In this document: piece after piece, positions 27,848-37,585 of the stretch
Numbering within the stretch: the stretch's first letter is position 1
Layout: the number at the start of each line of letters is the position of its first letter
Assembly: GCA_009392815.1 (NCBI GenBank)
Contig: VFFS01000067.1
Location: forward strand, 1-56,306
Direction of reading: 5' to 3'
Origin: SAR202 cluster bacterium
GTDB taxonomy: Bacteria > Chloroflexota > Dehalococcoidia > Lucifugimonadales > UBA826
Length of the DNA stretch: 56,306 nt
The notes under the pieces: generated by a model
Told to the model about the DNA's origin: nothing
Databases searched by the model: none
The model's input: only the letters and a program-made list of their open reading frames with translations
Position numbers and translations under genes: made by a program

Positions 27848-28960
27848 TCAGTCAGAATGACCATTCTGACTTGGTATTGAACCGCCCATGGAAAAGCCAC
27901 CAAGGTTTCTCCTTAAAAATGGGGGTAAATCCAACGAATCCTCATTTCCAGCCACCTTCTGGGCCGCGGCAACCGTCTTTTCGATATCCCGCTGTATAAG
28001 AGTTTCAGTAGTTGGAAAACCTGTTGAGATAATAGTTAATTTGATCTCATTCTCCATTTTAGGGTCTGTAGTCATTCCAAAGATGATATTTGCGTCAGGA
28101 TCCACTACACGTTGAATGACTTCAGCCGCTTCATGAAGTTCATTCAGCTTAAGATCACTACCACCTGAAATATTAAACAACACACCAGTCGCTCCCTCAA
28201 TAGAGACATCCATTAATGGGTTAGTTATGGCTTGCTGAGCCGCCTCTCTTGCACGACCCTCACCGGACCCATACCCAATGGACATCCATGCAGGACCAGC
28301 GTCTCTCATAATACTCTGAACGTCAGCGAAATCTAAATTGATATCCCCTGCGTTTGTTATTAGCTCTGTTATCGACTGCACCCCCAGTCTCAACACATCA
28401 TCAGCTAGTTTAAATGCATTCTCCGCAGTAACCTCTTCTTTGGCAACAACATTAAGTCTCTCATTAGGTATTACAAGAAGCGTATCAACGTTTGCCTGAA
28501 GCTTATCGATTCCCTCCTGAGCCTGCTTAGACCTACGATTACCCTCAAAAGAAAAAGGCCGCGTAACAACCCCAACCGTCAACGCCCCAGTTTCTCGGGC
28601 AATCTCAGCGATTACAGGAGCTGCACCTGTACCAGTGCCACCACCCATACCTGCAGCGACAAAAATCATATCGGAGTCACGTATGATGTCATAAATTTCT
28701 TCTCTACTCTCCTCTGCGGAGGCAGCTCCTTTATCAGGATTTCCTCCCACACCCATTCCTTCCGTAAGCTGCTCACCAATCCTGACTCTAACTGGAACAT
28801 CACTACCCATTAGTGCTTGCACATCGGTGTTCATAACGATGTAATCCACCCCTGAAACACGTTCTCGAAACATACGTGAAACCGCGTTGGATCCGCCTCC
28901 CCCAACACCAATAACCTTGATTTTCGCAACCCCTTCGAGTTCCCTACCATTAATAGTCAT
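27848..28960 (-). CDS. ftsZ: Cell division protein FtsZ
   Basis: Tubulin-like GTPase that forms the division ring; 370 aa. GTP-binding motifs include [11 protein letters not shown] and the tubulin signature [14 protein letters not shown]. The C-terminal [10 protein letters not shown] is the conserved peptide that docks FtsA and other partners. A longer frame begins at 28987, but the ATG at 28960 has GGAGGA five bases upstream and gives a normal N-terminus. It follows ftsA by 37 bases. Confidence 0.96.
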   Translation of the reverse strand: MTINGRELEGVAKIKVIGVGGGGSNAVSRMFRERVSGVDYIVMNTDVQALMGSDVPVRVRIGEQLTEGMGVGGNPDKGAASAEESREEIYDIIRDSDMIFVAAGMGGGTGTGAAPVIAEIARETGALTVGVVTRPFSFEGNRRSKQAQEGIDKLQANVDTLLVIPNERLNVVAKEEVTAENAFKLADDVLRLGVQSITELITNAGDINLDFADVQSIMRDAGPAWMSIGYGSGEGRAREAAQQAITNPLMDVSIEGATGVLFNISGGSDLKLNELHEAAEVIQRVVDPDANIIFGMTTDPKMENEIKLTIISTGFPTTETLIQRDIEKTVAAAQKVAGNEDSLDLPPFLRRNLGGFSMGGSIPSQNGHSD

Positions 28961-28997
28961 AAAATCCTCCGTAACAATAGTTAACAAAACAAATTTA

Positions 28998-30263
28998 CTA
29001 GCTAAATATCCCTTTAATTTTCCCTAGAATGCCACCCCTACTACCCGAAAAATGTGTGCCTCTAACTTGAGCAATATCAGCTTTGTCAGCCGCTATTTCC
29101 TGCCTAAATCCATACAGAAGAATACCCACACCAGTTGCATACGGAGGGGCTTCTAACTCCTCGGACATACCAGAAAGATGTTCCGGTACCCCCATTCGAA
29201 TGTTGCAATTAGGGATAAATTGTTGAGCCATTTCAAAAAAACCTGGCATCGTTGAAGCACCACCAGTTAATACAACCGTGTCATTAGAGCCTTGTCTAAG
29301 ACCAGCCTGTTGAAGATTGAGATCAATAAGTCTTATTAATTCAAGCGTTCGTTCTCTCATTAACTGACAAAGATCTCTTCTGTAAATGGTGGTAGTCGAG
29401 TTGGAATTGGAAACAGGTAATGAAATTTCTTCCCTCATATCGATATATGAGGGTTCCGTGTTGGCATATTGAATTTTAGTTTTCTCTGCCTCTTGGTAGG
29501 GAGTGTTATAGGTAACACAGATATCATTAGTAAACTGATACCCTCCCACGGGGATAACCGAGGTGTAGTCGATAGTTCCTTTCTTGAAAACAACGATATC
29601 TGTCGTTCCTCCACCTATATCGACAATAGCAGCCCCTTTATTCTTTTCCCTGCTGGATAGAATAGCCTCGCTACTAGCAAGTGGTTCCAGAACCATACCC
29701 TTAACTTTTAGCCCAGCGCCAGTGACCGCCTTTTCAAGATCTCTCACAAAAGATGATCCTGCACTAACTACATGCGATACAACCTCGACACCTTCAGCAT
29801 GCATCCCTGTAGGATTGCTAATACCATTATGTCCATCGACCCTATAAGTCTTTGGGAAAGCATGAATGATTTCTCGCCCATACGTTGCCGCTCCTGCCGT
29901 GACTAAATCAGGTATATTATTTACCTCGTCGGCCGTAATAACCCCCTGTCGACCAACGCCATCAAGATTATCTATCCTGTTATCGAATGTAACGTGAGAG
30001 CCTGTTATTCCGATATAAGCTGAGCCAATAGGAGTATCCGTTTTACCCCTAACCTCAACCAAGCTCTGTCTAATAGCTTCCGCAGTTAAGGTTATATCCT
30101 CAACATTTCCTTTCTTAAGACCCGAGCAATTAACCACGCTATGAGCAATAACTTCTGGGTATTCACCATTAACTTTTCGAGCAACAATGGTACATATCTT
30201 CGTAGTTCCTACATCGATCGCTGTGATCACATCGCTCTGTTGCATATATTTTTTGTTGGCCAT
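28998..30263 (-). CDS. ftsA: Cell division protein FtsA
   Basis: Actin-fold ATPase that tethers FtsZ to the membrane; 421 aa. Motifs include TAIDVGTTKICTIVA (phosphate 1), AAIVDIGGGTTDIVVF (phosphate 2) and VVLTGGASTMPGF (adenosine). A 1C (SHS2) subdomain lies between. The C-terminal GGILGKIKGIFS can form the amphipathic membrane-targeting helix. AGAGGAT lies six bases before the ATG. It is flanked by rsmH (10-base gap) and ftsZ. Confidence 0.95.
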   Translation of the reverse strand: MANKKYMQQSDVITAIDVGTTKICTIVARKVNGEYPEVIAHSVVNCSGLKKGNVEDITLTAEAIRQSLVEVRGKTDTPIGSAYIGITGSHVTFDNRIDNLDGVGRQGVITADEVNNIPDLVTAGAATYGREIIHAFPKTYRVDGHNGISNPTGMHAEGVEVVSHVVSAGSSFVRDLEKAVTGAGLKVKGMVLEPLASSEAILSSREKNKGAAIVDIGGGTTDIVVFKKGTIDYTSVIPVGGYQFTNDICVTYNTPYQEAEKTKIQYANTEPSYIDMREEISLPVSNSNSTTTIYRRDLCQLMRERTLELIRLIDLNLQQAGLRQGSNDTVVLTGGASTMPGFFEMAQQFIPNCNIRMGVPEHLSGMSEELEAPPYATGVGILLYGFRQEIAADKADIAQVRGTHFSGSRGGILGKIKGIFS

Positions 30264-30273
30264 AACTGATCCT

Positions 30274-31191
30274 CTAAATTTTTTCTACAACCCTCAAACG
30301 AGCGCTTCTACTCCTAGAATTAGCCTCAATTTCTAATTTACTAGGCTTTTTTACCTTTTTATTGATCACCCTCACTGATGGTTGATGGTTACATTCGCAA
30401 ACAATACGTTCTCTTGGACATAAGCAGGATGAGGCCTCACTCCGGAAAAAATTCTTGACGATCCTATCTTCTAAAGAGTGGTAACTGATAACCGCCAATC
30501 TACCGTTACTCCTAATTACCTTTAGAAGCTCCTCCAAGCCATGTTTTACGTTGCCCAATTCATCATTTACTGCAATTCTCAATGCCTGAAATGTTTTAGT
30601 TGCTGGATGTATTCGTCCTTTCTTCTTCCCAACAGCAGACTCAATAGCTGAAACCAATCCATATGTGGAAGAAATCGGCCTATCCCTTACTATTGCAGCT
30701 GATATTTTTTTTGATCTATGCTCCTCTCCATAGGCGAAGATTAGATTCGCTAGTTCATCTTGTGAATATCTATTAACAATTTGCCCAGCGGTGACATCCC
30801 CTGAATCTCCAAAGCGCATATCCAATGGCGCATCCATCCTAAAACTAAATCCTCTATCAGGAGTATCTAACTGTAACGAGGACAAGCCCAAGTCCAACAA
30901 AGCCCCAGATACGCCGTCAAAGCCTTTCCCACTAGAGATTTCCCCAACATCACAGTAACTACCGTTTACCGGAAGAAAATTTGCCCCGAACCGTGAAAGT
31001 TTTTTTTCAGCAAGCGCAAGAGCTTTCCCATCCAAATCAATCCCTAAAATTTGAGACCCTGGATATTCATCCAAAAGAGCCTCACTGTGACCACCTAAGC
31101 CAACAGTGCCGTCTACAAAAAGCCCAGGAAGGCAAGTGGAAAACGCATCCACAATTTCACGTGGCATAACTGGTGAGTGACCTAACTCCAT
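30274..31191 (-). CDS. rsmH: 16S rRNA (cytosine1402-N4)-methyltransferase
   Basis: RsmH/MraW, 305 aa, modifies C1402 in the ribosomal decoding centre with S-adenosylmethionine. The N-terminal HSPVMPREIVDAF and the SAM loop FVDGTVGLGGHSEALL are diagnostic, as are DLGLSSLQLDTPDRGFSFR and VISYHSLEDRIVKNFF. In most bacteria it opens the division/cell-wall cluster; here it is followed directly by ftsA with no ftsL, pbp or mur gene. The leader is AT-rich with a poor ribosome site. Confidence 0.95.
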   Translation of the reverse strand: MELGHSPVMPREIVDAFSTCLPGLFVDGTVGLGGHSEALLDEYPGSQILGIDLDGKALALAEKKLSRFGANFLPVNGSYCDVGEISSGKGFDGVSGALLDLGLSSLQLDTPDRGFSFRMDAPLDMRFGDSGDVTAGQIVNRYSQDELANLIFAYGEEHRSKKISAAIVRDRPISSTYGLVSAIESAVGKKKGRIHPATKTFQALRIAVNDELGNVKHGLEELLKVIRSNGRLAVISYHSLEDRIVKNFFRSEASSCLCPRERIVCECNHQPSVRVINKKVKKPSKLEIEANSRSRSARLRVVEKI

Positions 31192-31379
31192 AAAAATCTA
31201 AAATAACCTCTCGTGGAGGAAATCGCCCGACCCCGTGTTACCATGTTGACAGCCCAATCAACCTTACAAATACGCCTTGCATAACCGGCTTCTACAGTCT
31301 CCCAACGAAGATGCAAACATAGCAAGGTATTTTAAGTTCTATTTTTTATAAATTCCTATATTTTTAAAGGTTTAATGAG

Positions 31380-31904
31380 ATGCAAAATACTAATCACATT
31401 ACCGAAGGTGAATTTAGAGTCGGAATATTGACAATAAGTGATTCTGGATTCAAAGGGGACCGAGAGACCGACGTTAGTGGAAACACAATCATGGACATGA
31501 TCTCTGATTCGACTTTATCAGTGATAAAAAGAGATATGGTCCCTGACGAAGTAAATGCAATTGCTGACACACTCAGGGCTTGGAGTGATAGCGGAGAAAT
31601 TGACGTTGTGCTGACAACTGGTGGAACAGGTCTTGGACCACGAGACGTGACGCCAGAAGCAACTAAATCAATATTGGACATTGAGGTACAGGGAATAGCA
31701 GAAGCAATGAGGATGAAAACCTTTGAGATCACTCCTTATTCTATGCTGAGCCGCTCTGTGTCTGGCGTTAGATCTGGATGCCTAATAATTAACCTTCCAG
31801 GGAGTCCAAAAGCTGTCAAAGAGTGCCTTGAAATAGTATTACCATCAATACCTCATGGACTACAAATTATTCGAGGTTCTGGATGGTCTCATGAGAAAGC
31901 TTAA
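31380..31904 (+). CDS. Molybdenum cofactor biosynthesis protein MoaB/MogA
   Basis: A 174-aa protein that adenylylates molybdopterin before molybdenum insertion. Motifs are VGILTISDSGFKG, LTTGGTGLGPRDVTPEAT and INLPGSPKAVKECL. It is divergent from rsmH across 188 bases and lies 17 bases before trmD. A TTGACA occurs at 31246-31251 in the intergenic region but has no good -10 partner. Its presence suggests at least one active molybdoenzyme in the cell. Confidence 0.92.
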   Translation: MQNTNHITEGEFRVGILTISDSGFKGDRETDVSGNTIMDMISDSTLSVIKRDMVPDEVNAIADTLRAWSDSGEIDVVLTTGGTGLGPRDVTPEATKSILDIEVQGIAEAMRMKTFEITPYSMLSRSVSGVRSGCLIINLPGSPKAVKECLEIVLPSIPHGLQIIRGSGWSHEKA

Positions 31905-31921
31905 GGCAAATTCAAACTAAT

Positions 31922-32605
31922 ATGAAATTCCACGTTCTGACTTTGTTTCCAAATATGTTTTCCTCCCCTTTGGAGGAAGGTATATTGGCAAGAGCTATAA
32001 AAGAGAACGTAATTGAGATTTTTGTTCACAACATCCGTAATTACGCCAATGATCCACATAGAACAGTTGATGATTATCCGTTCGGAGGTGGCCCTGGAAT
32101 GTTAATGAAGCCAGAGCCAATTTTTGAGGCAGTTGAAGATATATCAACAACCCATACACTTGATAGCAAAACTCCAAAAATACTTATGACTCCTCAAGGC
32201 AGAACGTTCAATCATGACATCGCAAAAGAACTATCGCAGAATGAGGAATTAATGTTGATATGCGGTCGATATGAAGGAATCGATGACAGGGTACGCCAAC
32301 ATCTAGCAACCGACGAAATAAGCGTGGGTGACTATGTGTTAAGTGGTGGAGAACTTCCTGCCATGACGATAATTGATGCTGTTTCCAGGCTAATACCAGG
32401 AACTGTGGGTTCCAAGGAATCAATAGAAAATGATTCTTTTTACGAGGGGAAACTTCAATATCCCCAATTTACACGCCCCGTCACATACAGAGGAATGCAA
32501 GTGCCTGAAATACTTCTATCAGGTAATCATAAGGAAATAAGAATCTGGAGAGAGAAACAGTCAGATCAACGAACATTGCTTCAACGACCCGACTTGATTG
32601 ATTAA
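31922..32605 (+). CDS. trmD: tRNA (guanine37-N1)-methyltransferase
   Basis: SPOUT-class enzyme that methylates G37 next to the anticodon and prevents frameshifting; 227 aa. It starts with FHVLTLFPNMF. YPFGGGPGMLMKPEPIF, CGRYEGIDDRVRQH and the knot segment VGDYVLSGGELPAM bind SAM. The usual partners rpsP, rimM and rplS are not adjacent. Confidence 0.95.
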   Translation: MKFHVLTLFPNMFSSPLEEGILARAIKENVIEIFVHNIRNYANDPHRTVDDYPFGGGPGMLMKPEPIFEAVEDISTTHTLDSKTPKILMTPQGRTFNHDIAKELSQNEELMLICGRYEGIDDRVRQHLATDEISVGDYVLSGGELPAMTIIDAVSRLIPGTVGSKESIENDSFYEGKLQYPQFTRPVTYRGMQVPEILLSGNHKEIRIWREKQSDQRTLLQRPDLID

Positions 32606-32725
32606 TTTTTGATTCGCGACAGATTCAGACAAATTCTCCTCGTCGCTAGACTTCCTTGAATGTAGTTAAAGAGTTAACATCTTTCAAACATATTTCGTAT
32701 CGCAACCATAGAGATTGATTACAGA

Positions 32726-33640
32726 ATGAAGAACAAAAACTTTCTTTCCATTTTAGATTTAAATGACGGTGAGGTTGAGAGCATAATTTCGAAAGCCGCA
32801 TCAATCAAACAAGGAAATACCCCCCAAATTTTGTCTGATAAAACTGTTGCATTAGTCTTCGAAAAACCTTCACTTAGAACGAGGGTTAGTTTCGAGGTCG
32901 GAATAAAACAGATGGGAGGGTCATGTATCTTTTTGAGCAACAATGAAATTGGTCTCGGAATTAGAGAACCTGTGGCAGATGTCGCCAAAGTTCTTGATAG
33001 ATTGGTCGATTGTGTGGTTGCAAGAGTATTTTCACACCGAAGTCTCGAACTCTTAGCCGATAACACATCAATCCCAATTGTAAACGCACTTTCGGACCAG
33101 GCCCATCCCTGCCAGGCCCTGGGAGACTGTCTGACAATATTTGAGGAAAAAGGTGACTTAGAAGGCTTAAAACTAGCTTTTGTTGGAGATGGCAATAATA
33201 TAGCTGGAAGTTTAGCACTGGCATGCGCTTCAGTAGGAATGAACTTCAGTATCGCCTCACCTGAAAGCCACAAACTGCCCGAAAATATTTGGGACCAGGC
33301 CAAAGTAATAGCCCAAAATCGAGGAAGCAATTTAATATGGACGGATGATCCTAAAGAGGCTGTCGTCGAAGCTGATATTGTTTATACCGACGTCTGGGTA
33401 AGTATGGGCGACGAGGAAGAGAAAGAAGAGAGGCTTTCCATATTTTCCTCGTACCAAGTTAACGAACAATTAGTTACCCTTGCTAAAAATGACTTCTTAT
33501 TTATGCATGATATGCCCGCTCATCGTGGAGAAGAAATCTCAGATGGTATGTTGGAACATCCCAATTCTGTTGTATATCATCAAGCTGAAAACAGACTTCA
33601 CGCACAAAAAGCCGTTCTTGCAGAACTCTTTGGTTACTAG
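32726..33640 (+). CDS. argF: Ornithine carbamoyltransferase
   Basis: Arginine pathway enzyme forming citrulline from ornithine and carbamoyl phosphate; 304 aa. The carbamoyl-phosphate loop is EKPSLRTR (49-53) and QAHPCQALGD follows (about 126-134). The SMG loop is VSMGDEEE. The ornithine-site motif normally HCLPAHRG reads HDMPAHRGEE (261-270), with Asp in place of the conserved Cys. The other family marks argue that this is still a carbamoyltransferase, but substrate preference may be altered. No other arg gene is nearby. Confidence 0.87.
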   Translation: MKNKNFLSILDLNDGEVESIISKAASIKQGNTPQILSDKTVALVFEKPSLRTRVSFEVGIKQMGGSCIFLSNNEIGLGIREPVADVAKVLDRLVDCVVARVFSHRSLELLADNTSIPIVNALSDQAHPCQALGDCLTIFEEKGDLEGLKLAFVGDGNNIAGSLALACASVGMNFSIASPESHKLPENIWDQAKVIAQNRGSNLIWTDDPKEAVVEADIVYTDVWVSMGDEEEKEERLSIFSSYQVNEQLVTLAKNDFLFMHDMPAHRGEEISDGMLEHPNSVVYHQAENRLHAQKAVLAELFGY

Positions 33641-33728
33641 AGTAATACTTTGATATTTAGTTAGCAGGACTGGGTAAATCCAGCCTAACAATGGGACGGA
33701 TAATTTGAACCACCAAGAAGCCACATCA

Positions 33729-35042
33729 ATGAAACCAACGGTGGCTATAGTTGGAAGACCTAACGTAGGCAAATCCACGCTTTTTAACAGGTTAACTGGA
33801 AGGCGCCAATCAATTGTGTCTGACTTGGCAGGTACTACCCGAGACAGAGTAATAGCAGAAACCGAATGGTCAGAACAACCATTCCTGCTTGTTGACACCG
33901 GGGGCTTAGATTTATTCCCTAACGACACTATCTGGGAACAGGTAAGTGACCAGATTCATTTTGCTATCAGCCAGTGTGATGTTATAACGCTATTAGTGGA
34001 TGTGTCAGAAGGAATTACAGCCGCGGATAGGGATGTCGCCGATCTTATTCGCAAAACTGGTAAACCTACCGTACTAGCAGCCAGCAAGTCAGATAACGAT
34101 CAAAGAAAAAATTTAGCGTTTGAACTTTATGAATTGGGCCTCGGCGACCCAATTCCTATCAGTGCCTACCATAACATTGGCTTGGACGATCTCATGGAAC
34201 AGATACTTAAATATTTTCCAAGTCGCCAAACCTATTTCGCCCCAGAAGCTGATCTTAACTTAGCAATCGTGGGTAGGACCAATGTTGGGAAATCTATGTT
34301 ACTCAACTCTATAACGGGGGAAAGTAGAGCAATAGTAAGTGACATTTCAGGAACTACAAGAGATTCCGTTGATACAACCATCGTCTACCAAGATAGAGAA
34401 ATCCAACTTATTGACACGGCAGGTATAAGACGAAGGGGAAGCATCAAAAAAGGTATTGAACACTATAGTGTCTTAAGGTCCATGCAAGCGATAGAACGAT
34501 GTCACGTGGCCGCTCTTGTTCTAGATGCTTCAGAATTCGCCACTAGCCAAGACACGCATATAGCAAGCTACATATTAGAAACTTATAGAGGGATAGTAAT
34601 CGTAGTCAATAAGTGGGACCTTCGCCGTGAGATAGGGCTAGATAAAGAAACTATGGAAAAAAGAATAAGGGAAAAATTTAAGTTCGCCTCCTACTCTCCT
34701 ATCGTTTTTACATCAGCCTTAAAAACTGATGGGGTAAATGAACTACTAGACGCTGCTCTGCGGGTACAAGTGGAATGGTCAAAAGGAGTCCCCAGACCGG
34801 ACATAAGACGAACTGTCTTGTCTGCAGTAGCTGAAAACCCTCCACCCTCAGGTGGCCAGCGGGTACTAAAGATATATAGTGCAATGCAAGATAACACAAT
34901 GCCCCCGAGCTTCACATTTTTTGTGAACCATACAGATATGATCCATTTTTCATACCGGCGGTATCTCGAAAACAAGCTCCGCGAAGAATACACGTTTGAG
35001 GGCGCTCCTCTTAGATTTCGATTTAGGGGATGGAAACGTTAA
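33729..35042 (+). CDS. der: Ribosome-associated GTPase Der (EngA)
   Basis: Double-GTPase needed for 50S subunit assembly; 437 aa. Domain 1 has GRPNVGKSTLFN and DTGGLDL, and its G4 motif reads ASKSD rather than NKxD. Domain 2 has GRTNVGKSMLLN, DTAGIRRRG and VVNKWDL. A KH-like C-terminal domain ends in APLRFRFRG. A TTG at 33705 would add eight residues, but the ATG at 33729 gives the standard family start. The stop overlaps the plsY start (TAATG). Confidence 0.95.
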   Translation: MKPTVAIVGRPNVGKSTLFNRLTGRRQSIVSDLAGTTRDRVIAETEWSEQPFLLVDTGGLDLFPNDTIWEQVSDQIHFAISQCDVITLLVDVSEGITAADRDVADLIRKTGKPTVLAASKSDNDQRKNLAFELYELGLGDPIPISAYHNIGLDDLMEQILKYFPSRQTYFAPEADLNLAIVGRTNVGKSMLLNSITGESRAIVSDISGTTRDSVDTTIVYQDREIQLIDTAGIRRRGSIKKGIEHYSVLRSMQAIERCHVAALVLDASEFATSQDTHIASYILETYRGIVIVVNKWDLRREIGLDKETMEKRIREKFKFASYSPIVFTSALKTDGVNELLDAALRVQVEWSKGVPRPDIRRTVLSAVAENPPPSGGQRVLKIYSAMQDNTMPPSFTFFVNHTDMIHFSYRRYLENKLREEYTFEGAPLRFRFRGWKR

Positions 35043-35680
35043 TGAACATAATTGCAGGAATTATTTTCGTGGTCCTAGCATATTTGGTAGGGTCCATTTC
35101 ATTTGGCCTGCTTATTGGAAAACTAATAAAAGGTATCGATATCAGGAACTTTGGTAGCGGAAGTACTGGAGCCACTAACGTTGCTCGCGTATGTGGACCT
35201 ATATGGGGGATAATCGCACTTATACTGGACATGGGTAAAGCAGCAATTCCGGTAGCTCTAACAGTTTATATACTGGAAACACCGGATTGGTCCCATTCAC
35301 TTACAGGACTTTCAGCTATCGCTGGACATATCTGGCCGTTGTTTACTAATTTTAAAGGGGGTAAAGGTATTGCTTCAGGCTGGGCTGCACTCATTGTTCT
35401 ATCACCGTGGGCAGGAGTTGCAGCTACACTGGCCGCTGCTCCCGTGATAGGAATAACTAGGTACGTTTCATTAGGATCCATCGTGGGATCAGTGGTTGGG
35501 GGGTTATCCATAACAGTGTTGGCAATACTCAATAATTTAGAAACTGAAGGAGTGCCCAATATTCCTTTCGTGTACAGCGCCTACGGACTAATCGGAGGTG
35601 CAATAACAGTCCTACTACACAAAGATAACGTCAAAAGGTTAATAAAAGGCAATGAAAGTAAGTTGGGACAAAAAAATTAG
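35042..35680 (+). CDS. plsY: Acyl-phosphate:glycerol-3-phosphate acyltransferase
   Basis: Integral membrane enzyme (212 aa, about five to seven helices) that transfers an acyl group from acyl-phosphate to glycerol-3-phosphate, starting phospholipid synthesis. Conserved cytosolic loops are NFGSGSTGATNVAR, TNFKGGKGIASG and LLHKDNVKRLIKG. The ATG at 35042 overlaps the der stop; an ATG at 35030 directly abuts AGGGG and is less suitable. gpsA, which makes its substrate, follows 44 bases later. Confidence 0.95.
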   Translation: MNIIAGIIFVVLAYLVGSISFGLLIGKLIKGIDIRNFGSGSTGATNVARVCGPIWGIIALILDMGKAAIPVALTVYILETPDWSHSLTGLSAIAGHIWPLFTNFKGGKGIASGWAALIVLSPWAGVAATLAAAPVIGITRYVSLGSIVGSVVGGLSITVLAILNNLETEGVPNIPFVYSAYGLIGGAITVLLHKDNVKRLIKGNESKLGQKN

Positions 35681-35724
35681 CAAACTTTCAATAAATCACA
35701 TCGAAAAATTATGTGAAGTGAAGT

Positions 35725-36723
35725 ATGGATAGAATCGGAATAATTGGAACCACCACATGGGGAACAACCCTTGGAATAATCAACGCTCGCGAAAATAGAG
35801 AGGTCGTGCTATTTGCAAGGACGCAACCTGAGGCAAACAAACTGCGTAGAGATAACGAAAATTTCAGGTTTGTTCCGCAAGTTCCATTTCCGGCAACAAT
35901 GAAAATCACCTCATCACTTAGAGAAACTGTAGAGAGGTCCCAACTAATTATATTTGCAGTTCCTGCAGCATCACTGAGGGGAAACGCATCTCAATTATCA
36001 TCGGTTCTATCCTCTGAAAAAGTAGTCGTTAGTGCCACGAAGGGACTAGAACCTAAAACTGGTAAACGAATGACAACTGTCCTACAAGAAGAACTCGGTA
36101 TAGGTGAAAACAAGATTTGTGTAATGTCAGGTCCAAACCTTGCTAAAGAAATCATTCAAGGAAAACCGTCGTCAACAGTTATCGCATCCACAGACAAAAA
36201 TACCGCCACTTATGCCCAAAACGCTCTAAATTCATCAAATCTGAGAGTTTATACAAATCAGGACGTGATCGGAGTTGAATTGGCTGGGACTCTCAAGAAT
36301 GTTGTGGCGATTGCCGCAGGGATATCTGACGGCCTGGGATTCGGAGACAATGCCAAAGCCTCAATCATAACCAGAGGATTGGCGGAAATCACCAGGTTAG
36401 GAGTCAATCTGGGTGCAAACCCCACAACTTTCGCAGGTCTCGCTGGAATGGGAGACTTAATTGCAACCTGTTCAAGTGATCTAAGTCGTAACAAATCTTT
36501 GGGAAGAATGTTGGCATCAGGAATGTCTCTTGATGAGATAACAAATACCACAGAGAATATCCTGGAAGGAATAGGTACAACCCAAGAAGTCATTGCAATG
36601 GCTAAAACCATGGACTTAGAGCTTCCATTAACGCAATCTGTCTACAGCGTTCTATTTGATGACGTCGCACCAATGACTGCAGTCGCCGACCTTATGGGAA
36701 GATCACTTACTTCGGAGAACTAA
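35725..36723 (+). CDS. gpsA: Glycerol-3-phosphate dehydrogenase [NAD(P)+]
   Basis: Makes sn-glycerol-3-phosphate from dihydroxyacetone phosphate for phospholipids; 332 aa. The Rossmann start is IGIIGTTTWGTTLGI, where GxGxWGT is the family pattern, so the second Gly is replaced by Thr. VMSGPNLAKEI is conserved. The catalytic Lys is in LAGTLKNVVAIAAGI, followed by GFGDNAKASIITRGL. It is paired functionally with plsY upstream. Confidence 0.95.
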   Translation: MDRIGIIGTTTWGTTLGIINARENREVVLFARTQPEANKLRRDNENFRFVPQVPFPATMKITSSLRETVERSQLIIFAVPAASLRGNASQLSSVLSSEKVVVSATKGLEPKTGKRMTTVLQEELGIGENKICVMSGPNLAKEIIQGKPSSTVIASTDKNTATYAQNALNSSNLRVYTNQDVIGVELAGTLKNVVAIAAGISDGLGFGDNAKASIITRGLAEITRLGVNLGANPTTFAGLAGMGDLIATCSSDLSRNKSLGRMLASGMSLDEITNTTENILEGIGTTQEVIAMAKTMDLELPLTQSVYSVLFDDVAPMTAVADLMGRSLTSEN

Positions 36724-36828
36724 GTACCCGAATTCTGAGCCCAACTTTTGCCAATATTAGTGTTTCCCGATACAACTAAAAGATAACTCGCATAGACTCT
36801 CCATAAATGATTGCATTAACGGATCCAG

Positions 36829-37569
36829 CTATCCCATGTCTCCGGACTCGTATAGAACCCCCAAAGCAGTAGCTATACCTGCAGTTTCAGATCTAAGAAC
36901 CCTCTTCCCTAAAGAAACTGAGATAGTCTCTTTGTTTTCTGCCTTTTTAATCTCTTGAGGGGAAAATCCGCCAACTGGACCTATAAAAATTGAAATCTCA
37001 TCACCCTCATCCATCGATGCAACCTCATTGTCTCTAAGCACATCCCGTAGACTTGCCTTATATTCATTTTCCCAAGGGATTAATTTCAATCCTCTAGATA
37101 TTTGTAAAGCCTCATCAAAACAAACGGGAGTTGTCAAAGTAGGCAGAATGACCCTTCCGGATTGCTCTGCAGACTCCATAACGATTTTCCTCCACCTGGT
37201 AAGACGAGAGGGACTGAGTTGAAATGATTCTGTTCTTGTTGTTCTGATAGGTACAATTGTCGTAATTCCAATCTCAACGCCCTTTTGCAACGTGTATTCA
37301 AACCTATCTGGCTTTATTAGTGACTGATAGAGTGTGATTTTGACTCGAGGTTCACTTTGGCCTTGACGGCTATCAATAATCGTCCCGATGCAGGAATGCC
37401 TATCGACAGAATCAAGTCTAACCGTCTGCTCATAACCTGTTCCGTCAAATACGGTAACTAAATCATCTTTCCCAGACCTCAAAACTTTTGAGATCTGGGC
37501 AGATTGTTCACTGGAAAATATTATTTGCTTCCCAGACTCAGCTTCTTTCGAAATAAAAAATCTGTGCAA
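36829..37569 (-). CDS. rsmE: 16S rRNA (uracil1498-N3)-methyltransferase
   Basis: SPOUT-family RNA methyltransferase of 246 aa. An N-terminal PUA-like domain is followed by the knot with FIGPVGGFSPQEI and VSLGKRVLRSETAG. Start is TTG at 37569 with GGAAGG upstream. It lies 16 bases after prmA in the common dnaJ-prmA-rsmE order and converges on gpsA. Confidence 0.93.
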   Translation of the reverse strand: MHRFFISKEAESGKQIIFSSEQSAQISKVLRSGKDDLVTVFDGTGYEQTVRLDSVDRHSCIGTIIDSRQGQSEPRVKITLYQSLIKPDRFEYTLQKGVEIGITTIVPIRTTRTESFQLSPSRLTRWRKIVMESAEQSGRVILPTLTTPVCFDEALQISRGLKLIPWENEYKASLRDVLRDNEVASMDEGDEISIFIGPVGGFSPQEIKKAENKETISVSLGKRVLRSETAGIATALGVLYESGDMG

Positions 37570-37585
37570 TGCTTACCTTCCAACA

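Noticed and set aside
31192-31379. Promoter TTGACA at 31246 toward mogA/moaB
   Set aside because: The -10 position (AATACG at 17 bases) matches only three of six; not reported as a feature.
32606-32725. Arginine repressor (ARG) box before argF
   Set aside because: Only one TGAAT half-site is visible without a paired ATTCA.
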